NCBI GenBank assembly: GCA_035296965.1
Contig: DATGZX010000062.1
Span: forward strand, 1-19,548
Length of the DNA stretch: 19,548 bases
Source: DATGZX01 sp035296965
GTDB taxonomy: Bacteria > Planctomycetota > Planctomycetia > Gemmatales > Gemmataceae
Direction of reading: 5' to 3'
A program made the position numbers and the translations under genes. Positions 1 through 6,280 of the stretch are shown here, piece after piece; the stretch's first letter is position 1; each line of letters begins with the position of its first letter. The notes under the pieces were generated by a model. It was not told the DNA's origin and searched no databases. It saw nothing but the letters and a program-made list of their open reading frames with translations.

Positions 1-2
1 CG

Positions 3-125
3 TTAAGCCTGCTCAAGCGGAATCCGGCCAAAACGAGCATCGCACGGAAACGCAAGGCGGCTGCCTTGGACACGGGTTTTCTCGAGGAAACCTTGGCTGG
101 GGCACGAAACCTAGAGAAAGTTTGA
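3..125 (+). CDS. Partial CDS, C-terminal tail of a probable IS4-family transposase
   Basis: An open frame runs in from the left edge for 40 codons and ends at TGA 123-125. The translated tail contains SLLKRNPAKTSIARKRKAA followed by LDTGFLEETLAG. A basic stretch followed by a short helix of this kind resembles the C-terminal end of IS4-type DDE transposases common in planctomycetes. That match is from memory of the family, not from a search. The catalytic DDE part would lie outside the window, so it is unknown whether the gene is intact. No terminal inverted repeat could be identified between 125 and 184. The alternative is the end of an unrelated basic protein. Confidence 0.5.
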   Translation, partial: LSLLKRNPAKTSIARKRKAAALDTGFLEETLAGARNLEKV

Positions 126-183
126 TGCGTTCGCCCTGCTATTAAGTCTAGCCGAAGAATTGAGGGCAAATCTCGACAACAAC

Positions 184-819
184 ATGCGCCGCGTATTTGT
201 CTTGATCGGAACGATGGGCGCTTCCTTTATCGCGGCTATGGCACTCGCGACTGTCATGGTCCAGTTGTCGAGTCTGGATTCTATGACATCGCGATCTATT
301 ATTGTAGGATTTGCTGGCTGCTTTGTAACACTATTCTCAGGGACGATCTATTATTGGTTTCATACTAACAAGCAACGAATGAGGGACTATCGCGCGTTCC
401 ATGAAATTGTAGACATGCTCCGCGAACTATTGCCAGCGATGGAGAACAAAAAGAGGGTCTCCAACCTGGAGCGTGCGGCTTTTAGAATCCGACTATCTCG
501 ACTTGACATTGGGCCGGGACAATATCCGGCAGAATCCAATATATCGGACCCAGGCAATGAGGCTTTTGCAGTGCGTCGACTCATGGCTGCAATCGTGGCG
601 AAAATCGCTGGCCGTCAGATTGAGGAATCGTACATCAGTGTGGACGGGCTGGCCTATGTGCTTGCATTCAGTGGCGAACGAGCCAAGAACATGCAAGATG
701 TAATGAAGGAAGTTCATTCGTATGTTCAAGCTAAAGCAGATGACCGGATTGATGAGAAGGCTGCCAAGGCAAGAGTGCTGGAGGCATTTGAGCGGTTCCT
801 TGCAAAGTGGAGTATGTGA
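184..819 (+). CDS. Membrane protein of unknown function, two N-terminal TM helices
   Basis: I do not recognise the family. From ATG 184 the product is 211 aa. Two hydrophobic helices at about residues 3-25 and 34-54 flank a short loop. They are followed by a soluble, mostly helical domain of about 150 residues rich in Arg, Lys and Glu (RMRDYRAFHEIVDMLRELL near the start of the domain). By the positive-inside rule both ends are probably cytoplasmic. A TTG at 160 would add 8 residues. I prefer the ATG because it starts MRRVFVLIG directly before the first helix, but neither start has a good ribosome site. A hand count over 181-720 gives about 49% GC, against about 62-68% in sampled lines of later genes. 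With the transposase tail just upstream, this suggests a recently acquired segment. There is no operon partner: the next gene starts 176 nt downstream. Confidence 0.7.
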   Translation: MRRVFVLIGTMGASFIAAMALATVMVQLSSLDSMTSRSIIVGFAGCFVTLFSGTIYYWFHTNKQRMRDYRAFHEIVDMLRELLPAMENKKRVSNLERAAFRIRLSRLDIGPGQYPAESNISDPGNEAFAVRRLMAAIVAKIAGRQIEESYISVDGLAYVLAFSGERAKNMQDVMKEVHSYVQAKADDRIDEKAAKARVLEAFERFLAKWSM

Positions 820-995
820 GCATTCGTCAACTTCTTCCTGCCGAAATCCCGTAATTCTGCAGATTAGGCAGGCGCTATTTTCCACCCTGAGGGCGGGAGA
901 AGCCGTGCCTTGGAAGCGTGGGCGAGTGCATGACGAGCCCGTCCATCGGAAATCGATTGTCCACCACGCCCAGGAATATACTGGAGGGGTCCATT

Positions 996-1817
996 GTGTT
1001 CACGCAAGCAGAAAAAGGTCAGGCCTTTCGTGCGCTCCATGAGCGCGACCGCGCTTTCATCATCCCCAATCCGTGGGACATCGGTACTGCCCGGCTACTG
1101 GGGCACCTGGGGTTCGAGGCGCTGGCCAGCACCAGCATGGGCTTTGCCTTCTCTGTGGGGCAGCGCGACACTACGATTGGCCGCGAGCGGATGATAGAAC
1201 ACGTCTCGGCGCTTGCGTCGGCCACCGATCTGCCTGTGAGCGCCGATCTTGAGAATGGCTATGGAGACACGCCAGAAATCGTCGCGGAAACCATCAAGCT
1301 GGCGGCGGCTGCGGGAGTTGTCGGCTGCTCTATCGAAGATTCGAGCGCGCGCACGGACCAGCCGATCTATGACAGGGAACTCGCAGTAGAAAGAATTCGC
1401 GCCGCCGCCGGGGCGGCGCGTGCCCTGCCCTTTCCTTTCACCCTGACCGGACGCGCGGAGAACTACTTGCACGGCCGGCCTGACCTGAAAGATACGATCT
1501 CCCGACTGCAGGCCTATCAGGAGGCGGGCGCCGACGTCCTCTATGCTCCGGGCCTTGCCAGCAAGGACGACATTGCGGCCGTGGTCAGCTCTGTGGATCG
1601 CCCGGTGAACGTCGTGATGGGACTACGAGGCGTTCAACTGAGTCTAACTGCTCTGTCGGCGATCGGTGTCCGGCGCGTCAGCGTCGGCAGCGCTCTCTGT
1701 CGCGCCGCTCTTGGTGCCTTTCTTCGGGCCGCCCGGGAGATGCGCGAGCACGGTACCTTTGCTTTCGCAAATGAGGCCGTGAACCCTCGGGAGATCAGCG
1801 CGATCTTTAAGACGTGA
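996..1817 (+). CDS. Isocitrate lyase/PEP mutase family protein
   Basis: A cytoplasmic TIM-barrel enzyme of the ICL/PEP mutase superfamily, 273 aa. Family members cleave or rearrange C-C or P-C bonds of 2-oxo or hydroxy acids using Mg2+. Visible landmarks are the N-terminal FRALHERDRAFIIPNPWD, the metal-site strand SADLENGYGD (about 82-91), CSIEDSS (about 111-117), FTLTGRAENYLHGRPDL (about 148-164), ADVLYAPGL and RRVSVGSALCRAALGAFLRA near the end. The KKCGH catalytic loop of true isocitrate and methylisocitrate lyases is absent, so the substrate cannot be named. It resembles the broad group annotated as isocitrate lyase/phosphoenolpyruvate mutase (oxaloacetate decarboxylase-like). The frame is open upstream to GTG 918 and ATG 930. 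I chose GTG 996 because GGAGGGG lies 6 nt before it and family homology begins there. It stands alone, with no propionate or phosphonate pathway genes nearby. Confidence 0.85.
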   Translation: MFTQAEKGQAFRALHERDRAFIIPNPWDIGTARLLGHLGFEALASTSMGFAFSVGQRDTTIGRERMIEHVSALASATDLPVSADLENGYGDTPEIVAETIKLAAAAGVVGCSIEDSSARTDQPIYDRELAVERIRAAAGAARALPFPFTLTGRAENYLHGRPDLKDTISRLQAYQEAGADVLYAPGLASKDDIAAVVSSVDRPVNVVMGLRGVQLSLTALSAIGVRRVSVGSALCRAALGAFLRAAREMREHGTFAFANEAVNPREISAIFKT

Positions 1818-1881
1818 CATGGTCAACCATCGCGGCAACTGAGTGGTGACGGGGGTGGTTCAAATCCAGGTTGCAACACTC

Positions 1882-1937
1882 GTAGAGCAAGCTGCCAGCT
1901 TGCTCTACCGCAATCAACGGCAAGCTGGCAGCTTGCC
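1882..1937. repeat. Pair of adjacent palindromes (REP-like)
   Basis: Two related palindromes lie side by side. The first, 1882-1908, has perfect 13-bp arms (GTAGAGCAAGCTG and its complement) around one base. The second, 1919-1937, has 9-bp arms (GGCAAGCTG and complement) around one base and continues into CCTAC. Both share the core CAAGCTGSCAGCTTG. The unit sits between the lyase gene and the padR promoter. The pair looks like a dispersed REP-type element or a terminator after the lyase gene. No U-tract follows, so a repeat is the better reading. Copy number elsewhere in the genome cannot be seen here. Confidence 0.6.
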
Positions 1938-2023
1938 CTACAAGCTCTGATATCCGAGCCGCATTACTTTTGAACCAGGCTTCGCGCCTACTCCACTAAT
2001 CCTCAAATTCAGGCAAATTCTTC

Positions 2024-2052
2024 TTGACGGGAATTCCTCTCCCGGCGACAAT
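2024..2052 (+). promoter_or_regulatory. Predicted sigma70-type promoter of padR-HAAS operon
   Basis: TTGACG (2024-2029) matches the -35 consensus at 5 of 6 positions. GACAAT (2047-2052) matches the -10 at 4 of 6, with a 17-bp spacer. It lies about 45 bp before the padR start. The inverted repeat 2051-2071 begins within the -10 and covers the expected start site, which is where a repressor would act. Predicted by eye only. Confidence 0.45.
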
Positions 2053-2071
2053 ACATAGGATAACTATGTAT
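2051..2071. promoter_or_regulatory. Candidate PadR operator, perfect inverted repeat
   Basis: ATACATAG and CTATGTAT form perfect 8-bp arms around the 5-bp spacer GATAA. The ATGT/ACAT half-site character agrees with known PadR-family operators. The site overlaps the -10 region of the predicted promoter and ends 26 bp before the padR start codon, so the likely role is negative autoregulation of the padR-HAAS operon. No second copy was noticed elsewhere in the window. Confidence 0.65.
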
Positions 2072-2097
2072 CGAATTCCTTTGCTTGCAGGGCTGCG

Positions 2098-2433
2098 ATG
2101 GATACTGAGCTTTTGAAGGGCACGCTCTCGCTCTTGATCCTGTCGCTTCTGAATCGGAAGTCGATGTACGGCTACGAGATTGCCGCCACCGTGCATCGCG
2201 ATACTGACGGCGCCTTCACGTGGCGCGAAGGGTCGCTGTATCCGAACCTTCACAAGCTGCAGGCGGACGGCTTGATCGTGGGCGAGTGGGAAGAGAAGGA
2301 CAGCGGCCGCAAGCGGCGCTATTACCACATCACCAAGAAAGGGCAAGCCGTGCTGCAGGAAAAGGTGCGCTCCTGGACCGAGATCTGCCAGGCCGTCAAC
2401 CGCGTGCTGGAGAAACACCATGGACAAGCTTGA
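2098..2433 (+). CDS. PadR-family transcriptional regulator
   Basis: A winged-helix DNA-binding protein of 111 aa, the usual length for the short PadR subfamily. It shows the family signatures GTLSLLILSLL (about 8-18), MYGYEI (about 23-28), the recognition region FTWREGSLYPNLHKLQADGL (about 39-58) and the wing GRKRRYYHITKKGQ (about 69-82). A C-terminal helix probably provides dimerisation. These proteins are cytoplasmic repressors, often released by a small ligand or by cell-envelope stress. The start is ATG 2098; the upstream AGGG at about 2089-2092 is a weak ribosome site. The end overlaps the next gene by 14 nt, so the two are translationally coupled. The operator candidate at 2051-2071 suggests autoregulation. 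Confidence 0.93.
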   Translation: MDTELLKGTLSLLILSLLNRKSMYGYEIAATVHRDTDGAFTWREGSLYPNLHKLQADGLIVGEWEEKDSGRKRRYYHITKKGQAVLQEKVRSWTEICQAVNRVLEKHHGQA

Positions 2434-3442
2434 CCGTTACCTCGACCAGGTCTGCCGGGGCATTGCCGGACCAAGGTCGCTGCGGCAGCACATCCGCCAG
2501 GAGCTGCGCGAACATCTGCTCGATGCCGCCGCCGAGCATCGTGGCGCCGGTTTGTCGGAAGAGGACGCCCTGGCGCGTGCGCTGGCAGATTTCGGCGGGC
2601 CCGAGCAGGTGGGTTCCGAATTGGCGGCGACACATGGTCACCGGCTGACAGCCGTGATGATCGACAAGGCTATCGAGTGGAAGGAAAAAACCATGAAAGC
2701 CAAATGGTTGTGGAGTTCGTGGGCGCTGCTCGTCGTTGTCGGCTTGCTTGCCCTGGAGATCTTCACTATTTTGTTCGGCGTTACCTACCTCATCCCAAAG
2801 TATCAGAAATTCGCGCGGAACGGTTGGCTCGGCAATGACGCATCCTCCACGAGTGCGTTCATCTCCTGGGCGCAGTCGTTCCAAAACCACTTGGCCGACA
2901 CTTGCCGGCACACGACTTGGTTGTTCCTGGGATTCGTGGGGCTGTGGGGATTGTTCGAATGGCGCGTGCGCAGCGAAAACAAGTCGATGATGCGGCTGGC
3001 GAGTCTCGGATCCGGGGCGTTCGGGCTCATGGTGGTGATCGTGCTCATGTCGGCAGCTTTGACCATACCGTTGATTCTAGCTATCCCGAACATTGCCACC
3101 CCGCCGCCCGAGCAAATGCTGCTAGTGCTGAATCACCGCGTAACGACCATCGACCGCAGGATCGACGATTTGGAAGAAGCCGTTGTGCAAAAGAACTGGA
3201 ATGCCGCACGGGAACTGACACATCATATTTTTTTGGAAATAGATCTGCTGCACTGCAACGCTCTAGCCGTGTTTCAAGAGCAGTTAGCGACCGCGGAGAA
3301 CCATCTTCAAAACGCCAAGGAAGCGATACTAAAGCAAGACACAAAGCGTCTACAAGACGAGCTACAGCATTTTCGGAAGGCGTACGCGCCGGTGCACGAC
3401 GCGGTGATGAAGGCAGGTAAAGTAGCTGCACCGGGAAAATGA
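2420..3442 (+). CDS. HAAS-domain (permease-prefix-like) membrane protein, PadR partner
   Basis: A 340-aa inner-membrane protein. Residues 1-75 resemble the cytoplasmic HAAS/DUF1700 or permease-prefix helical domain (LDRYLDQVCRGI, LRQELREHLLDAA, LSEEDALARALADFGGPEQV), which is typically encoded beside PadR regulators. TM helices lie at about 97-125, 165-181 and 198-223. If the N-terminus is cytoplasmic, residues 126-164 and the C-terminal 224-340 are extracytoplasmic. The C-terminal part is a long, strongly helical, probably coiled-coil domain (IDRRIDDLEEAV, FQEQLATAENHLQNAKEAIL). No ABC-permease FtsX domain is present, unlike ADOP-type proteins with this prefix. The ATG lies inside padR with a 14-nt overlap. 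The likely role is a membrane sensor or effector under PadR control. The function of the C-terminal domain is unknown. Confidence 0.8.
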   Translation: MDKLDRYLDQVCRGIAGPRSLRQHIRQELREHLLDAAAEHRGAGLSEEDALARALADFGGPEQVGSELAATHGHRLTAVMIDKAIEWKEKTMKAKWLWSSWALLVVVGLLALEIFTILFGVTYLIPKYQKFARNGWLGNDASSTSAFISWAQSFQNHLADTCRHTTWLFLGFVGLWGLFEWRVRSENKSMMRLASLGSGAFGLMVVIVLMSAALTIPLILAIPNIATPPPEQMLLVLNHRVTTIDRRIDDLEEAVVQKNWNAARELTHHIFLEIDLLHCNALAVFQEQLATAENHLQNAKEAILKQDTKRLQDELQHFRKAYAPVHDAVMKAGKVAAPGK

Positions 3443-3539
3443 GCCCAGCGGGCTCGACGGCCAGCGTGGCGACCAGCAATAACCATCGTCGCCTTCTCAG
3501 AGGAGCATTTCCATTTGCCAGAGATTTCCGCGTACTCCG
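3435..3539 (-). pseudogene. Decayed leader and signal-peptide stump of a TIGR03067-like gene
   Basis: Read on the minus strand from 3539, this segment aligns with the leader of the TIGR03067 gene starting at 15798. The leaders (3539-3498 against 15838-15796) agree at 35 of 42 aligned positions with a single 1-nt gap. The match continues without gaps into the coding start. The ATG position has become CTG (3500-3498), followed by codons reading RRRRWLLLVATLAVEPA, comparable with RKSRFLLLVATTG in the intact gene. The similarity fades as it enters the 3' end of the convergent HAAS gene. It is therefore probably a truncated remnant of a paralogue that kept its promoter-side sequence. A shared conserved 5' regulatory element is the other reading. 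Confidence 0.45.
3441..3455 (+). terminator. Short hairpin at end of padR-HAAS operon
   Basis: GAGCCC-AGC-GGGCTC forms a perfect 6-bp stem with a 3-nt loop, starting within the TGA stop codon of the HAAS gene. No U-tract follows, so intrinsic termination is uncertain. Confidence 0.3.
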
Positions 3540-3542
3540 CTA

Positions 3543-3619
3543 ACCGCAAGCCAGCGGCGCGCGTGAGCAGAACAGGAAGAGCGTCCTGTCTGTTCACGTG
3601 CGCGCCGCTGGCTCGCGGT
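3543..3619. repeat. Imperfect palindromic element between convergent genes
   Basis: ACCGCAAGCCAGCGGCGCGC near the left end pairs with GCGCGCCGCTGGCTCGCGGT at the right end (one mismatch in 20). The arms continue inwards with small gaps through GTGAGCAGAACAGGA and its partner TCCTGTCTGTTCAC around a short loop near 3578-3583. The transcript would fold into one long hairpin. It lies between the ends of the HAAS gene and the minus-strand hydrolase-like gene, directly next to the TIGR03067 leader remnant. It looks like a dispersed intergenic palindrome, and it could also serve as a bidirectional terminator. Confidence 0.65.
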
Positions 3620-3660
3620 CAAACGAAGGACGGGAATGAGGTAAACGGAGTTTCATCAGG

Positions 3661-5919
3661 TCAGAATTCGCCTACCAGAATCGTGTGAATCTCCAAGCGC
3701 GGAACCAGGACCACAGCCACCTCTCCTTCTCGTCGCGCCTTGACCGGCTGGCTGCCGGGTTCCAGGTGGAAGGATTTTGGTGCGTCTTTGCTGAAGCGCA
3801 CTTCTATGTCGTGAATCGGCACCACTTCCTCGCGCAACGGCACGTCCATGGCCGGTAGGCCGTGGTTCGCCGCGGTGTTCACGCCGTTGAACAGGTGAAC
3901 GATCACGCGCTTGCCTTCCTTGGTCGACTGCGTGAAATACGATGCCTGCACGCACATGGGGGCCCGTACCGAGATCGGAGCCGGATCGCGTGCCGCCCAT
4001 TCCAAGGCTCGCGCGAAAAGACAGCGCTGGTAGGGATACGCATAGCTCCACAGGGCGCCATCCACGGCTGCGGCGAAATAGACGACGCGACCCTTGCCAA
4101 AGGTCCGTGCGATCGCCGCCGGAAGTTGCGTATTCATGCCCTCCGGCGTCATCGACACAGCGACCGCATCGGCCTCCTTCGGCTTGCTCACCTGCACCAA
4201 GGGTCCGCGGAACGTGACGGAATTATTCGGCACGAGCTGGCGTAAGCGGGTGTCGCGAACAATCGGATGGTCGGTCCAGGTGAGCGTGGCCACGCCCACG
4301 CGCTGCCGCCAGTAATTTTCATCCACGACGACGGCGAAATTCGCGTCCAGCTCCGGGCGCGCTTTCGGCGCCTTGGGCGTGCCCTGGTAATCGACGCCCA
4401 GGACATCGGCCAGGGCGAAGTTTCGGCGGCGACGGCCGAGTTCGTCGCAGAGCGACGTCTCGCCCGTGGCAACCAGGCCTCCGCCGGCCTGGACGTAGGA
4501 CCGGACCGCGGCCGTCTGGGCGTCCGACAGGGCGGCAGCGTTGGGCAGGACCAGCACGGCGTAGCGGCTCAATGCCTCCGGAGTGAGATCCCAATCGTTG
4601 ATCGGCGCGAGCGGCAGATGCGTTTCCAGGCCGCAGCGGAATGCCCCGTAGACATGTGGGAGAAAACGGTCCGCGATGTCCTTGTAGGCGTAGAACTGCC
4701 GGGTTTGCTCGCTGACCAGCAAGCCAGCCCAGGGCAAGGGAGTGGTGCGCGTCAACCAGCGTTCGCGTTCGCCCACCTGGCGGAACACTTCGTAGGTCGA
4801 TTGCTCATGGCCGGGCCAGCCCAATGCCTCGGCAGTGATACTGCCGTTGGCGATGGCCAGCAGATTGCGCGTGAGCCGCTCGTGGACCGGGAAGCTATCG
4901 GTACCGTAGGGGTTGCCGCGCGACATCAGGTACGCTTCCGAGGCACAGGGCCGGCTGCCCGTAAGCCCGCGGAGATAGGCAGCGCCGCAAGCCGGGGCCA
5001 CGCTGCCGCCGAAGTTGGTTTCGTCGAGCCACCACTCTTGCATCGGCAGGTCGAAGAGTAAATTCATCCGTGCCGACATTGAGCGTGGCGAACTCAGGAA
5101 ATGGCCGTAGCGGCCGGCGTTTACCGTCCACGACATCAGCACCGCCTCGGGGTTTTCTTTTTTCAAGCGTTCCTGCAAACGGCGGTAGTGATCTTCCAGG
5201 CGTTCGCCGCGCCAAACCAGGTACTGGCGGTAGCCAAGCTCGTCCAGATTCACGGCGGCAGGCAAATCGCGTTGCCGATCCTGGCGATAGGCATTCTTGC
5301 AGGCGGGACAGTAACAGATCGACGGGTGATAGTTGCCGTCGAACGAGTAACCGTCCAGGTGATAGTCGTGGAGCAGCTCCACGCAGATCTCGATCAGGTA
5401 ATTGCCCCAGGGACCGAGGTTGCAACCGACCCGGGTGCCCAGATTATCTTCCCTCGGTTCCACCTTGAGGATGGAGCCGGCATTGTCCGGATGAATGCGC
5501 CAATCAGGATGCCTCTTGACCAGGTCCACGGAAGGGAAAGGCGGCAGTCCCAACACGAGCTTCATGCCGAGTCGATGGCTGTCGTCAGCGAACTTGTGGA
5601 GTATGCGGTCTTCCTCCGGCTTAAGCTTGCCGCCGTCACGCCGCAGAGGAAAGTACGGCCAGACAGCATTGCCATGCACGACCTGCACGCCGGCCTTGGC
5701 CGCCTTGTCGACTTCGCCAGGGGCCACGAAGGCCATGCGCGAAACGCCATGCACCCACTCGGGGATCCGGATAGGTTTGAACGCATTTTCAGCCGCGGCA
5801 TCGAGAGCCAGGCTGGTTCCAGGCCATGTGGAAGAAGCGAGTGCGAGCGGAAGGCCGCACGCGGCGGCCTTCAAGACTTCACGGCGCGACGGTGCATGTG
5901 CGCTACTGCCTGGGTCCAT
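3661..5919 (-). CDS. Tat-exported putative glycoside hydrolase with GATase/trimerisation-like domain
   Basis: A 752-aa exported protein. The N-terminus has a twin-arginine signal (SRREVLKAA, residues 11-19, then a hydrophobic segment ending near ALD 38-40). Residues about 55-390 look like a TIM-barrel hydrolase of the hypothetical GHL6/GH42-like kind: HGNAVWPYFPLR, LGMKLVLGLPPFPSVD, the strand-end motif DGYSFDGNYH (about 189-198), and CYCPACKNAY, a Cys cluster in the same loop. Residues about 395-510 resemble a beta-galactosidase trimerisation/class I amidotransferase-like fold (YAVLVLPNAAALSDAQ, then VQAGGGLVATGE). The C-terminal 200 residues look beta-rich. The likely role is polysaccharide or glycoside breakdown in the periplasm-like space. 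The substrate is unknown and the catalytic acids are not assigned. The start has GGAG 8 nt upstream. It is monocistronic and divergent from the DUF1501 gene. Confidence 0.7.
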   Translation of the reverse strand: MDPGSSAHAPSRREVLKAAACGLPLALASSTWPGTSLALDAAAENAFKPIRIPEWVHGVSRMAFVAPGEVDKAAKAGVQVVHGNAVWPYFPLRRDGGKLKPEEDRILHKFADDSHRLGMKLVLGLPPFPSVDLVKRHPDWRIHPDNAGSILKVEPREDNLGTRVGCNLGPWGNYLIEICVELLHDYHLDGYSFDGNYHPSICYCPACKNAYRQDRQRDLPAAVNLDELGYRQYLVWRGERLEDHYRRLQERLKKENPEAVLMSWTVNAGRYGHFLSSPRSMSARMNLLFDLPMQEWWLDETNFGGSVAPACGAAYLRGLTGSRPCASEAYLMSRGNPYGTDSFPVHERLTRNLLAIANGSITAEALGWPGHEQSTYEVFRQVGERERWLTRTTPLPWAGLLVSEQTRQFYAYKDIADRFLPHVYGAFRCGLETHLPLAPINDWDLTPEALSRYAVLVLPNAAALSDAQTAAVRSYVQAGGGLVATGETSLCDELGRRRRNFALADVLGVDYQGTPKAPKARPELDANFAVVVDENYWRQRVGVATLTWTDHPIVRDTRLRQLVPNNSVTFRGPLVQVSKPKEADAVAVSMTPEGMNTQLPAAIARTFGKGRVVYFAAAVDGALWSYAYPYQRCLFARALEWAARDPAPISVRAPMCVQASYFTQSTKEGKRVIVHLFNGVNTAANHGLPAMDVPLREEVVPIHDIEVRFSKDAPKSFHLEPGSQPVKARREGEVAVVLVPRLEIHTILVGEF

Positions 5920-6029
5920 GACATGATCTCCAGTAAGCCCTTGGATTGGTTGCCGCGTCAGATAACTCGTTGTTCCTCGAACCGGAGAGCCTTTGCGGAG
6001 TGGTTGAGCAAGGGGCGGGAAGGATTATT

Positions 6030-6050
6030 GCACGATCTACATCATCGTGC
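6030..6050. promoter_or_regulatory. Operator-like inverted repeat in divergent promoter region
   Basis: GCACGAT and ATCGTGC form perfect 7-bp arms around a 7-nt spacer. The site lies 110 bp before the hydrolase-like start and 230 bp before the DUF1501 start. It could be a dimeric regulator site or a small hairpin. No cognate regulator is nearby. Confidence 0.3.
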
Positions 6051-6058
6051 GCGATTCC

Positions 6059-6117
6059 GCTGATACTAGCCCGAAGCGTTAGCGAGGTCCTCGCTAACGC
6101 TTCGGGCTAGTATCAGC
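6059..6117. repeat. Perfect palindrome, 29-bp arms with 1-nt centre
   Basis: The left arm 6059-6087 and right arm 6089-6117 are exact reverse complements around T 6088. The core is CCCGAAGCGTTAGCGAGG. Words of this type (CCCGAAGCG..AGCGAGG) recur between genes in Pirellulales genomes as far as I recall, so this is probably a dispersed REP-like element, not a gene-specific site. It lies within a divergent promoter region, so terminator function for a neighbouring gene is unlikely. The absence of mismatches suggests recent formation or active conversion. Confidence 0.8.
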
Positions 6118-6280
6118 CGATTTGCATACGGTCCTCTAGATCATACACCGGCGGTCCTGCCTGGGAAAAGAAAATGCATCGCGGGGAAAAGCTTGCAGAA
6201 GCGGGTTTGCGGCCGGCTGTCCATTGCCGATTTGCTTCGCACATGGTTCAATGGGTACCAGAGCCTACCAAGGAGCGACC

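Larger units (their letters stand above)
5920..6280. other. Divergent intergenic region with two inverted repeats
   Basis: No gene is supported in these 361 bases between the divergent hydrolase-like and DUF1501 genes. It contains an operator-like inverted repeat (6030-6050) and a 29-bp-arm palindrome (6059-6117), and it must hold both promoters. No convincing -35/-10 pair was identified. The frame of the DUF1501 gene is open back to 6224, but that start lacks support. Confidence 0.5.

Noticed and set aside
1855..1872. GGTTCAAATCC resembling a tRNA T-loop
   Set aside because: The flanking bases pair for only three of five stem positions, and no acceptor, anticodon or D arm lies upstream.
5101..6063. 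Plus-strand open frame (320 codons) over the hydrolase-like gene
   Set aside because: Antisense to a protein with a Tat signal and good ribosome site; no ribosome site or domain of its own.
6224..6280. Longer start for the DUF1501 gene
   Set aside because: The added 19 residues precede the Tat signal without homology or ribosome site, while GTG 6281 has AGGAG at 5 nt.
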